Source: VFJL01 sp037147395 (GTDB taxonomy: Bacteria > Pseudomonadota > Gammaproteobacteria > Burkholderiales > Nitrosomonadaceae). Taken from it: a DNA stretch of 64,000 bases. The notes under the pieces were generated by a model that did not search any database, was not told the origin of the DNA, and worked only from the letters and a program-made list of their open reading frames with translations. The position numbers were made by a program, and so were the translations under genes. Of this stretch, positions 47,283 to 55,638 are shown in pieces; the first letter of the stretch is position 1; every line of letters starts with the position of its first letter. The stretch covers positions 9,934-73,933 of the forward strand of contig JBAWVG010000001.1 in assembly GCA_037147395.1 (NCBI GenBank), in the 5' to 3' direction.

Positions 47283-47642
47283 CTATTGATTAATCCCTGC
47301 CGCCAGTTTCCGATGTGATAAAGCCATACTCCAATTCGCTTCCGCGGCCTGCTCATAGAATCGAATCAGAGCCCTGGTATGCGCCCTCAGATCTTCGGCC
47401 TCTCTCCCGTAGTGATAACCATCTGACTCATATTGCTCAAGAATTTTTTTATGTGTCTGCACCTTTTCACGCATCGCTTGGGCCACATTCTCATAATGCG
47501 TAGCCAACGCCTCATGATCAGTCCGAGTTTTAGCGCTCTGCACCGCCTGAGTCATGTCCATCGGGTGGTATCGCTCCATCGGAGCGCATGAGGCCAATAG
47601 TCCGATAGCAGCTAAGACAATGAAACGCGATTTTACTTGCAT
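47283..47642 (-). CDS. Small helical lipoprotein, unknown function
   Basis: A 119-residue protein with a signal peptide and lipobox (LLASC, Cys19). The mature part is almost entirely helical and charged, with Tyr/His-rich HYENVAQAMREK and ESDGYHYGREAEDLRAHT. GAGGTGGATC just upstream fixes the ATG at 47642. It is on the same strand as the cupredoxin and DUF411 genes, 117 bp upstream of them, so it may be part of the same unit. I do not recognise a named family. Confidence 0.7.
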   Translation of the reverse strand: MQVKSRFIVLAAIGLLASCAPMERYHPMDMTQAVQSAKTRTDHEALATHYENVAQAMREKVQTHKKILEQYESDGYHYGREAEDLRAHTRALIRFYEQAAEANWSMALSHRKLAAGINQ

Positions 47643-47863
47643 GATCCACCTCTTTATTGAGTGGGGCATTAGTCGAATGTCAGACAGACGAGCAAAAGTA
47701 ACAACATGTACTTGTACCAACACCCACGCCCTCAATCTATTGAGTAGAATAAGATATGGATATTATTCATATTAGATCAGAGCAGCACAAAATCCATTAA
47801 TCTTTGATTGGGGAGCTTGCAAGTAGATAGAAGTTAGATTCCGCAACACCCTATCGGATCACT

Positions 47864-48403
47864 CTAATCAACGACGCGCCATTCCCCCGGTGCAATGCCT
47901 TTTAACGTGTATAAGCCGATGGCGCTGCGGATTAGTCGCAGCGTTGGAAGAGATACTGATGCGGTCATATGTCGCACTTGGCGATTCTTGCCTTCGGTGA
48001 GGACCAACTCAATCCAAGAAGTGGCCACATTCTTGCGAAAACGGATGGCCGGAATACGTGGCCAAAGCTGATCAGGCTCCTTCATCAAGCGTGACTGAGC
48101 AGGTAGCGTCTTGTAGCCCTTTAGCATCACGCCCCGTCGCAATTCTTCCAACGCAGACTCGTCCGGAACACCCTCAACCTGCACCCAATAAGTCTTAGGA
48201 AGTTTATGGTGCGGATCGCTGATTTCATGCTGCAACTTGCCATCATTAGTGAGTAAAACCAGGCCCTCACTATCAGCGTCAAGCCGTCCTGCAGGATAAA
48301 AATTAGGCAAGGAAATAAAATCCTTGAGGGACTTGTGCCCAGCTTCAGGTGTGAACTGGCAGATGACACCATGCGGCTTGTTGAAAAGGATCAAGCGCGT
48401 CAT
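47864..48403 (-). CDS. rluE: 23S rRNA pseudouridine synthase, RluE type
   Basis: A 179-residue RsuA-family pseudouridine synthase without an S4 domain. It begins LILFNKPHGVICQF and has the catalytic GRLDADSEGLVLLTNDG (Asp in RLDAD) and LTEGKNRQVRHMTASV. RluE modifies U2457 of 23S rRNA in Escherichia coli; the short length fits. sixA lies 19 bp upstream on the same strand. Confidence 0.88.
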   Translation of the reverse strand: MTRLILFNKPHGVICQFTPEAGHKSLKDFISLPNFYPAGRLDADSEGLVLLTNDGKLQHEISDPHHKLPKTYWVQVEGVPDESALEELRRGVMLKGYKTLPAQSRLMKEPDQLWPRIPAIRFRKNVATSWIELVLTEGKNRQVRHMTASVSLPTLRLIRSAIGLYTLKGIAPGEWRVVD

Positions 48404-48422
48404 ATTTTTATATTTGTGGAAG

Positions 48423-48875
48423 TCAAAGCATATCTGGAGAGATCACTAATCGCAGTACAGTCTCTTCACCCCCCAGGCTTTTCTTTTGACTTAACCACCA
48501 TACCGAGCCCTTTTTAATGCTCCATCCAACCCGTCCGCCTGAAAGTACAAATGCCGCAACCTCTCCCAGTGTCGGCTGGTGACCAACCACCACTACCGTA
48601 CCCTCTGCGCTGGGCCAGCCGGCAGCGACAAGAACGTCCCTCGCGGAAGCGCCAACCCCAATCTCTCTCACAGTTTCAAATGTATTGCAAAGCGCTCCAG
48701 CAGTCTGCTGTGTTCGTCGAGCAGGGCTAACAATGATGCGCGCATCTTTTGGCAGCCTAGACTCAAGCCATGCCGCCATAGACCGCGCCTGTTTCAAACC
48801 CTTACCAGTGAGTTCACGCGCAGAATCAGGCAACCCATCCTCAGCTTCGGCATGGCGCCATAGAATAAGGTCCAC
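48423..48875 (-). CDS. sixA: Phosphohistidine phosphatase SixA
   Basis: A 150-residue histidine phosphatase. It starts MDLILWRHAEAEDG, carrying the RH(G/A) catalytic motif, and has SPARRTQQTAGAL and VVVGHQPTLGEVAAF with the second catalytic His. SixA dephosphorylates phosphohistidine proteins such as HPr-like NPr or ArcB. It is followed downstream by rluE. Confidence 0.88.
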   Translation of the reverse strand: MDLILWRHAEAEDGLPDSARELTGKGLKQARSMAAWLESRLPKDARIIVSPARRTQQTAGALCNTFETVREIGVGASARDVLVAAGWPSAEGTVVVVGHQPTLGEVAAFVLSGGRVGWSIKKGSVWWLSQKKSLGGEETVLRLVISPDML

Positions 48876-48947
48876 TATTCCCCCTTGAAAAATTACAGTT
48901 TGCTCTCGATGAAATATACTTTACTGGTCCATAATTGAACCCGCCAC

Positions 48948-49244
48948 CTACTGCAACAATATCTCAGGCCTCACGGCTGACTGCTGTATTTCAACTACTT
49001 TCCGCCTGGATTTGATTCCTTGCTTGAGTGTCACCTGACGCAAGGGCACTTCAAAAATCCCGGCAAGAAATTGCAACAGCGCAGCATTAGCCATGCCGTC
49101 TATAGGGGGGGCCGCCAGTTTTACTTTAAGGGCGTCCCCATGTATTCCACTAGCTTCAGTACGCTTTGCACCCGGCTGGACATGGAGGGTGAGGGTAAAC
49201 CGCCGGCCATCGTCATGACTGCGGTACCAAGAACAGAGCATCAC
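48948..49244 (-). CDS. DUF167 (YggU-type) protein
   Basis: A 98-residue protein with the DUF167 core LHVQPGAKRTEASGIHG, LKVKLAAPPIDGMANAAL and LKQGIKSRRKVV. The family is conserved but functionally undefined. The first codon is a GTG at 49244 forming GTGA with the yggT stop; the next codon, ATG at 49241, gives a TGATG overlap and is equally possible. It is coupled to yggT, as in many proteobacteria. Confidence 0.85.
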   Translation of the reverse strand: MMLCSWYRSHDDGRRFTLTLHVQPGAKRTEASGIHGDALKVKLAAPPIDGMANAALLQFLAGIFEVPLRQVTLKQGIKSRRKVVEIQQSAVRPEILLQ

Positions 49245-49813
49245 ATCAGAATGGAGATTTCTCGCTCCACCCCCGACACCATCATTAATAATAATTGAAT
49301 CAGCACCAGAAGAAATAAAGGCGACAGATCAACATTGGCAATGGTCGGGATGCGGCGTCGAAAGATTCCAAGAAACGGCCTAGTAAAGCTGTCAAGCAAT
49401 GGCGCCATCGGGTTGTGAGGACTCACCCAAGAGAGAACAGACTGCATGATGACTGCTACTAAAATAATATAGAACGTCATCTTGACGATCTCTACCACCG
49501 CCAACAACCCCATCCCGCCAATGGCGATACCCGCTGCTGAACTGAAGTCATATCCCTTTAGCGCGAGCGTTCCAGCTAACAAAGCATACTCCACCAGCCA
49601 TGCCAATATTAGCGTAGAGAGATCCATCCCCTGTAGGCTGGGAATCATTCTACGCGATGGGCGCACAATGAAATCAGTGAGGGCAATAAGAAACTGCGCT
49701 AACGGGTTGCGGTAAGGTGCGCGTAGCAACTGCATAAAAAACCGCAGCAGCAGTGCCAAGGAAAATAATCCCAGTAGCGTATCAAGTAGAAATATTAGTA
49801 TCTGGTTAAGCAT
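49241..49813 (-). CDS. YggT-family membrane protein
   Basis: A 190-residue inner-membrane protein with two YggT domains, each a pair of spans around an amphipathic PFLGIFRR- or RPSRRMIP-type segment. The N-terminus is LNQILIFLLDTLLGLFSLALLL and the C-terminus repeats LLVLIQLLLMMV. YggT proteins are linked to osmotic or ion homeostasis but are not well defined. AAGGAG five nt before ATG 49813 sets the start. It lies directly after proC; yggS, the usual first gene of this group, is absent. Confidence 0.85.
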   Translation of the reverse strand: MLNQILIFLLDTLLGLFSLALLLRFFMQLLRAPYRNPLAQFLIALTDFIVRPSRRMIPSLQGMDLSTLILAWLVEYALLAGTLALKGYDFSSAAGIAIGGMGLLAVVEIVKMTFYIILVAVIMQSVLSWVSPHNPMAPLLDSFTRPFLGIFRRRIPTIANVDLSPLFLLVLIQLLLMMVSGVEREISILM

Positions 49814-49846
49814 GGACACTCCTTGAAGGACATTGGTGGTTGAAGA

Positions 49847-50659
49847 TCATTCCTTGCCAAGGTCATCGCCCATCACACATGCACGCTCATGAGCTGCATA
49901 GATCGCGCGCACAATAGCACCCCCAATTCCGTCATTCTCCATGCTCTGAAGTGCGCTCTCCGTGGTACCGCCCTTTGAAGTAACCCGTGCACGCAGCGTG
50001 GAAATATCCTCCTCACTCTGACTTGCCAACTTAGCCGCACCAAGAAAGGTTTCTATGCTTAGTTGCCTCGCCTGAGTTGCGTCCAATCCCAACTCTACTG
50101 CAGCCCGCTGCAGTCCTTCAATAAAATAAAAAACATACGCCGGGCCGCTGCCAGATACAGCGGTGAGGGCATCCAATAATTCCTCTCTCTCCAGCCACAG
50201 AATGGAACCCACCGCGGCAAGAATATCCTGGGCATGTTGCTTTTGTTCAGAGCTCACCTCCGGCAACGCATAAAGGCCAGTCACTGCCGCACGTACTAGC
50301 GCTGGGGTGTTGGGCATGGCTCGTACCAATTGTGCATACCCCCCCAACCAGCGGCAGATATCGCGAGTGCGAATACCTGCGGCGATGGAAATAACCAGAT
50401 GATCTTTAAGAAGTGGCGCCAGTTGCTGCGCCACACTCGAGAGCTGTTGTGGCTTCACTGCCAGGACGATGACATCGCTGCCCCTGATACCATCGGCAAG
50501 GTCTGCCACCGAGACCACCCCAAAATCGCGCGACACTTTATTGCGCCCTTCTGCACTAATCTCGACCACACGTATCTGCATGGCGGAATACCCTTGCTGC
50601 AACATCCCGCCAATCAAAGCAGAGGCCATGTTGCCACCGCCGATGAAAGTGATATTCAT
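49847..50659 (-). CDS. proC: Pyrroline-5-carboxylate reductase
   Basis: ProC performs the last, NAD(P)H-dependent step of proline synthesis. The 270-residue protein starts MNITFIGGGNMASALIGGML, and has VLAVKPQQL, RAMPNTPALV, the substrate-site AVSGSGPAYVFYFIEGLQ and VTSKGGTTESALQ. The neighbours yggT and DUF167 are classical. Confidence 0.96.
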   Translation of the reverse strand: MNITFIGGGNMASALIGGMLQQGYSAMQIRVVEISAEGRNKVSRDFGVVSVADLADGIRGSDVIVLAVKPQQLSSVAQQLAPLLKDHLVISIAAGIRTRDICRWLGGYAQLVRAMPNTPALVRAAVTGLYALPEVSSEQKQHAQDILAAVGSILWLEREELLDALTAVSGSGPAYVFYFIEGLQRAAVELGLDATQARQLSIETFLGAAKLASQSEEDISTLRARVTSKGGTTESALQSMENDGIGGAIVRAIYAAHERACVMGDDLGKE

Positions 50660-50812
50660 AGAGACCTTACGCTGTTAGAGTTTTGTAAGTTTGGATGATA
50701 TACCAAGCTTCAAGGTCAATGACCCTGAATAGATAGCCCTGACTCGAGCGGCTTCCTGCCCACTCACATCCGATATCTGGTGTTACACATCAAAACCAGC
50801 CCGAGGTTTTAT

Positions 50813-51628
50813 TTATTTCTGGCAATGCGGGCAATAGAAGCTTGAACGCTGCCCCTGTTTAATTTGTCGGATGATGGCACCGCATTTCCGGCAAGCGCAC
50901 CCGGCGCGGCCATATACCCAATACTGCTGCTGGAAATAACCGGGCTTACCATCGCTGTTGACATAATCTCGTAGGCTGCTCCCACCTGCCTTGATCGCGA
51001 GCTTGAGTGTCTCCTTTATCGCCTGGGCTAGATTCTCGCAGCGACCCACCCCGATCCTACCTGCGGTCGTTTTGGGATTGATGCTCGCGTGAAACAGAGC
51101 TTCACTCGCATAGATATTACCGACTCCGACGACAACATGGCTATTCATCAAAACCTCCTTGATACTTGCGCCACGACCACGGGTCCTAGCATACAACACA
51201 TCCCCATCAAACCCTGAAGTCAGTGGCTCTGGCCCAAGCTGCGCTAATAACGGGTGTTGTAAGATATCATCACTTGTCCACAAGATTGCGCCAAAACGGC
51301 GCGGGTCAGTCAGCCGCAATAACGTGCCATTTTCCAGCACTAGATCAAAGTGATCATGTTTTTGTGGGGGGGTATCAGCAGACAGCAGGCGCAGGCTACC
51401 GGACATGCCCAGATGCAGAATCAATGTACCCTCGCCGCAATCAAGCAACAGATATTTAGCACGCCGCGCTACCTGATGAACCTTGAGCCCGACTAGTGTT
51501 CTCTCCAGATGGCCCGGTACCGGCCAACGCAGATTTGGATTGCGCACTGTCACCCCTGCAATGCGCCGCCCTATAAGATGGGGCTCAATGCCACGCCGAG
51601 TTACTTCGACTTCTGGAAGCTCTGGCAT
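50813..51628 (-). CDS. mutM: Formamidopyrimidine-DNA glycosylase (Fpg/MutM)
   Basis: A base-excision glycosylase/AP lyase that removes 8-oxoguanine and formamidopyrimidines. The 271-residue product begins MPELPEVEVTRRG, where Pro after Met is the catalytic nucleophile, and has a helix-two-turn-helix region (VVGVGNIYASEALFHA). The C-terminal zinc finger is CRKCGAIIRQIKQ...FYCPHC. Its ATG overlaps the upstream DUF4340 stop by one base (TGATG). Confidence 0.96.
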   Translation of the reverse strand: MPELPEVEVTRRGIEPHLIGRRIAGVTVRNPNLRWPVPGHLERTLVGLKVHQVARRAKYLLLDCGEGTLILHLGMSGSLRLLSADTPPQKHDHFDLVLENGTLLRLTDPRRFGAILWTSDDILQHPLLAQLGPEPLTSGFDGDVLYARTRGRGASIKEVLMNSHVVVGVGNIYASEALFHASINPKTTAGRIGVGRCENLAQAIKETLKLAIKAGGSSLRDYVNSDGKPGYFQQQYWVYGRAGCACRKCGAIIRQIKQGQRSSFYCPHCQK

Positions 51629-52488
51629 CAGCCACCTACTGCAGCATAAGGATCAAGTAGCCGTCTACCTATCTCACTCGGAAAGCGATAACGTACCCCC
51701 GTATCTACTCTCAGCAGGACCAGTTCAGGTCGCTGCTGCAAGATCACCAACTGTATATCCCCACCACCCCTCAGAGTTATCTTGATTCCCCGCTTGCCAT
51801 CAACAATTTGACTCGCCCCCTCCGTGCTCAGTGAAAGGCCGGCCGCGTATGCTTGCTGCCAAGACTGCACCCAGTGAATGAATTCATTCTGGGTTAGGGG
51901 CATACTTGATTTCTCAGGTGCTATACGCCAGCTACCATCCCGCTCCATCATCTTGAACTCCTCAAGCTCAAACCCAATCGGAATTTCGCCTTGCGCAAAT
52001 AATCTAGGACTGAGCAGATCGACCGGCTGCCTTGTCAGCATCGCGGCATATCGCGGAGAAAGCAGATAGACAGTTCCATTGTTAGCAACATATTGCTCGT
52101 TGGTGATGGGTACGAATCCACCAAAACTAAACAGCTCTTTGTCGATGTAGAGCCTCACCGCGGGTTGCAACAAATAAAATCGTTCCAAATCTATTGCAGA
52201 GAAACGGCGCAGACTGGTCGCTGTCAGCACCTCCAGAATCTGCCCTACTTTAATCTCGTCAGCTCTACCCTGTAGCGGTTGTAATAAATCCCAATACCCC
52301 TCTACTTTCTGAAGAACAATTTCCACCCCCTGCCGCTCAATACGAAGGCTCTGTACATTTTCCGCTGCCAGCGATGAGATTCTGTATTCCAGTTGATCAT
52401 TTGGGGGCTTAGATTTGAAATAAACCCATACTGCCAGGCTGGTCACGGCGACCAATAAGGTCAGATTCAATAGTGAACGAGATGTCAT
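51628..52488 (-). CDS. DUF4340-type lipid/ABC-associated membrane-anchored protein
   Basis: A 286-residue protein with one N-terminal membrane span (LNLTLLVAVTSLAVWVYF) and a beta-rich periplasmic part (QSLRIERQGVEIVLQKVEGYW; YWDLLQPLQG). The repeat-like pattern matches DUF4340, usually found after GldG-like genes. It is the fourth gene of the ABC group 55373-51628 and is followed by mutM. Function is unknown; it may bind substrate handled by the transporter. Confidence 0.7.
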   Translation of the reverse strand: MTSRSLLNLTLLVAVTSLAVWVYFKSKPPNDQLEYRISSLAAENVQSLRIERQGVEIVLQKVEGYWDLLQPLQGRADEIKVGQILEVLTATSLRRFSAIDLERFYLLQPAVRLYIDKELFSFGGFVPITNEQYVANNGTVYLLSPRYAAMLTRQPVDLLSPRLFAQGEIPIGFELEEFKMMERDGSWRIAPEKSSMPLTQNEFIHWVQSWQQAYAAGLSLSTEGASQIVDGKRGIKITLRGGGDIQLVILQQRPELVLLRVDTGVRYRFPSEIGRRLLDPYAAVGG

Positions 52489-52500
52489 GAGGGCGGAGTC

Positions 52501-53856
52501 TCAGCTCCTTCTGCGTCTGTACCAAATGGTCACGCCACTCACCAGAAAGGCGATTGGCAGTACGGTCAAGAAGACGATGGAAATCATGGTCAGAGCAGAT
52601 TGACTAAAGACTAGATTGCTGTCGAGTGTAGCCCGCGGCTGAATGGTAATCAGCTCCTCATCTTCAGCCAGCCAGTTAATGATATTGATACCAAAATCTA
52701 GATTACTTCCATTACCGAGATAACTGTTAGCAAGGAAATGGCCACTGCCGATCACTACGATCCGCTGCTCTCTCTCTTCCAGAATGCGGCTCAAGGCGAC
52801 AGCAACTCCGACTGGCCCAGCCACGTCATGAGCCTGGCTGAAGGTGATATCACCTTGAAGACTGCCGCTTTCTACCCAACCGCTCTGCGCCACTTCCACC
52901 AGCGACACGGTACGCCATTCCTCATTTTCGTCGGCGATTATCTGTCGCGCAAATGGGAACACTGTAATGTAATCAAAATTATGCGTGATGGGATGCTGCC
53001 CGTAATCCGTTCCCAATGCGAATGTAATCGGCGCTTTCAATTGCTGCGCCTGAGGATCTATCACCACTCCCGGCGTAAGCGTAAGACCCAGCTTCTCCAC
53101 CAGTGGCTGCATCCCTCGTAGAGACTCTTGATCTATCAGCCACAGCAAGTTACCTCCACGGTCAATGTACGCGAGCAGCTTATCTATCTCCCCTTCCAGA
53201 AGATCTGCTTGTGGCGAGGCGAGGATCAGCATACTTGCGTTGGCGGGTATCTCTTGAGATGTAGCGAGATTGATCGACCCCGTCTTTAACCCCTTGAGTG
53301 CGAGTTGCTTGCCGAACTCCCCTAGATCATGATTAGCAGCGCCATCGAGCCTACGCTCACCGTGACCGGCGAGACTGACCACCAGCCTCTCACTGGAACG
53401 TGCTAGCCGCATCAGAAGATTGGTGAATGCCTGCTCATTAACGGTGCTAAGGCGCTCACTTCTCCCAGAAAATACCACCACCATCTCGCCATTGATCTCG
53501 ATACCCGCCTCCTGTGCCAGCTTTGGCTGCTCAGCTGGGTCGACGAAGGTCAAACTAAAATCAGACTTAGCGCGCTGATAGAGCCCAAGGAAGTCACCGA
53601 TGATTTTACGGATATCTCCCAATCGCACATCCTGTGAAGTAGCATAAACGGTGACATGGATCGGGCCATTCATCTTTTGTAGGACTTCCACACTCGACTG
53701 GCTCAGGCTGTTCCGTTTATTCTGACTGACATCCCATTGCACCTTAGTCTCCCATGCCAGATAACCCAGCAGGCCGACCAGCGTCAGCAAGAGTGCAACA
53801 AATACGCCATCTTGGATCAACCAATGCCGGCGCAGCTTCTTATCTACTGTGATCAT
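52501..53856 (-). CDS. GldG-like ABC transporter-associated protein
   Basis: A 451-residue protein with an N-terminal span (GVFVALLLTLVGLLGYLAW) and a large periplasmic domain resembling GldG/Intraflagellar-transport-like domains (IHVTVYATSQDVRLGDIRKI, LLWLIDQESLRGMQPL). A C-terminal span precedes RRRRS. Homologues sit between a GldF-type permease and DUF4340. In Bacteroidetes GldFG assist gliding and the type 9 system. Here a gliding role is unlikely and the substrate is unknown. A DUF4350-like segment is possible. Confidence 0.75.
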   Translation of the reverse strand: MITVDKKLRRHWLIQDGVFVALLLTLVGLLGYLAWETKVQWDVSQNKRNSLSQSSVEVLQKMNGPIHVTVYATSQDVRLGDIRKIIGDFLGLYQRAKSDFSLTFVDPAEQPKLAQEAGIEINGEMVVVFSGRSERLSTVNEQAFTNLLMRLARSSERLVVSLAGHGERRLDGAANHDLGEFGKQLALKGLKTGSINLATSQEIPANASMLILASPQADLLEGEIDKLLAYIDRGGNLLWLIDQESLRGMQPLVEKLGLTLTPGVVIDPQAQQLKAPITFALGTDYGQHPITHNFDYITVFPFARQIIADENEEWRTVSLVEVAQSGWVESGSLQGDITFSQAHDVAGPVGVAVALSRILEEREQRIVVIGSGHFLANSYLGNGSNLDFGINIINWLAEDEELITIQPRATLDSNLVFSQSALTMISIVFLTVLPIAFLVSGVTIWYRRRRS

Positions 53857-53871
53857 TCGATTGGATTGAAT

Positions 53872-54615
53872 TCAACCGCGCAGACGTTCCCCATCCAGGC
53901 GGCGAATGGCCAGCACCAGAAAGGTAAGGATGAATAAAGAAAAATAAGCAAGATCGAAGGTATCGATCAGACCGCGATTAAAACTTTCATAATGCTTGAG
54001 CAGGGAGAGGGTGCGCATGATGCTGCCCCCATCATCTACGGCAATGTCCATCACCCACAATCCCAGTAAGGCCCCGAGGGTGCCCGCTGCAGCGACTGCA
54101 GGTTGGTCGGTGAGGGAAGAGATATACAGTCCGAGAGCAGCAAAGCAGGCACATATCAGCAGCAGACCAGCGGCGTTACTCAATAATAACCCAGCATCGA
54201 GCGTTCCACCCATCAGCAGCGAAAGCGAGAGCACCATAACTAAAAGTATCACGCTGCAAAAGAAAATCATCAGTCCGAAAAACTTTCCCAGAACGATGTC
54301 AGTTATTGAGATCGGCGCGGAGGTGAGTAAGGTCATGGTATGGTTACGTCGCTCTTCGGCAATCAGTCTCATCGTCAGGAGCGGGGTCGCCATCAAGAGC
54401 ACCGCTGCAGCCATAGCAAATACCGGTGCAACGATGATCTCTGTCACACCTGGTGGATTAGCAATTTGCACGAGCTGTGACTGAATCTCCAGGAAGGCAT
54501 CGAGACGTCCCATAAAGACCCACCCCAGAACCAGCTGCACCAACGCCAACAGCGTCCAGGCCAGCGATGAAGCAAACAAAGTCTTTAATTCCTTGCGAGC
54601 AATTGTGAAGATCAT
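53872..54615 (-). CDS. ABC-2-type permease (GldF-like)
   Basis: A 247-residue membrane protein with six spans. It starts MIFTIARKELKTLFASSLAW, and has RLIAEERRNHTMTLLTSAPIS, a conserved cytoplasmic loop of ABC-2 permeases. Its ATG overlaps the stop of the ATPase gene (ATGA), so it is the cognate permease. The GldG-like gene follows after 15 nt. Confidence 0.85.
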   Translation of the reverse strand: MIFTIARKELKTLFASSLAWTLLALVQLVLGWVFMGRLDAFLEIQSQLVQIANPPGVTEIIVAPVFAMAAAVLLMATPLLTMRLIAEERRNHTMTLLTSAPISITDIVLGKFFGLMIFFCSVILLVMVLSLSLLMGGTLDAGLLLSNAAGLLLICACFAALGLYISSLTDQPAVAAAGTLGALLGLWVMDIAVDDGGSIMRTLSLLKHYESFNRGLIDTFDLAYFSLFILTFLVLAIRRLDGERLRG

Positions 54616-55373
54616 TGGGCTTGAATCTCTCCGGCGCTTTCCTCACCCAAGGTGAGTTTTGCGAATACCTCTTCCAAGCTAGTCTGCTTTTGTTTCAATC
54701 CATCGATAGAATCATTGAAGACCATCCTCCCCCGGTGCATGATCTGCACCCGATCACACACGGCTTCAACTTCCGGCAGGATGTGCGTGCAAAGGATCAC
54801 GCTGTGCTCTGCACCCAGTTCGCGTATGAGAGCACGGATTTCACGCATCTGATTGGGATCCAACCCTGCTGTCGGCTCATCCAGAATAATCACATCTGGG
54901 TTATGTATGATCGCCTGCGCGATACCGACCCTTTGCTGGTAGCCCTTCGACAATGAACCAATTAACTGTCTCCCTACACCATTCAGCCCACACCGCTGCT
55001 TAGCTTTAACCAACGATGGACACAAGCTAGCACAGGCCACCCGGTGGAGCTTGGCGGCGAGTAGCAAATACTCATCTACCCTCAATTCACGATAGAGCGG
55101 TGGCATTTCTGGTAGATAACCGATGCGCGCTTTGGCGTCGCGCGGTCTGTCCATCATATCGATGCCACAGATTGCCACGCTGCCAGCGCTGGGAGCAAGA
55201 TTACCGGTGAGCATACGCATTGTGGTCGTCTTACCTGCGCCATTAGGTCCAAGAAATCCCAGAACCTCACCACTCCTCAACTCCAGATTGACGTCATATA
55301 CTGCAGCACGATTGCCGAAGTCCCGGCAAAGGCCTTGAGCCAGAATGGTAGTCGGAGCGGTTTGTTCATTCAT
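54612..55373 (-). CDS. ABC transporter ATP-binding protein (GldA-like)
   Basis: A 253-residue ATPase with Walker A GPNGAGKTTTM, the signature LSKGYQQRVGIAQA (YQQR in place of GQ, as in GldA/CcmA relatives), Walker B VIILDEPTAGLDP and H-loop CTHILPEVEAV. All catalytic motifs are intact. It is the first gene of the group ATPase-permease-GldG-DUF4340. The 265 bp upstream to the divergent TPR gene hold no other gene; the promoter should lie there. Confidence 0.9.
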   Translation of the reverse strand: MNEQTAPTTILAQGLCRDFGNRAAVYDVNLELRSGEVLGFLGPNGAGKTTTMRMLTGNLAPSAGSVAICGIDMMDRPRDAKARIGYLPEMPPLYRELRVDEYLLLAAKLHRVACASLCPSLVKAKQRCGLNGVGRQLIGSLSKGYQQRVGIAQAIIHNPDVIILDEPTAGLDPNQMREIRALIRELGAEHSVILCTHILPEVEAVCDRVQIMHRGRMVFNDSIDGLKQKQTSLEEVFAKLTLGEESAGEIQAQ

Positions 55374-55638
55374 GAGGGCACTTCCATGGACCGGGATTTG
55401 TGAACAACCGTCACATCGTTTGATTATTTACTTCTGCTTTCAGGCTATCGACCAACAGGTCACCCACACCCTAGAATTAATAATGATGCTCGCAGCAGGC
55501 CTAGTATTGTTTTACAGCCATTCGGATTCGTTCTTAATGCCACTTGTGATAAGCATGAAATATACCTAATATGTGAGCTGTATTGAAGCTTGTCCCGCCC
55601 TTTATAGCCTTATTTTTGAACCCTGTCTGGATTTTTCC

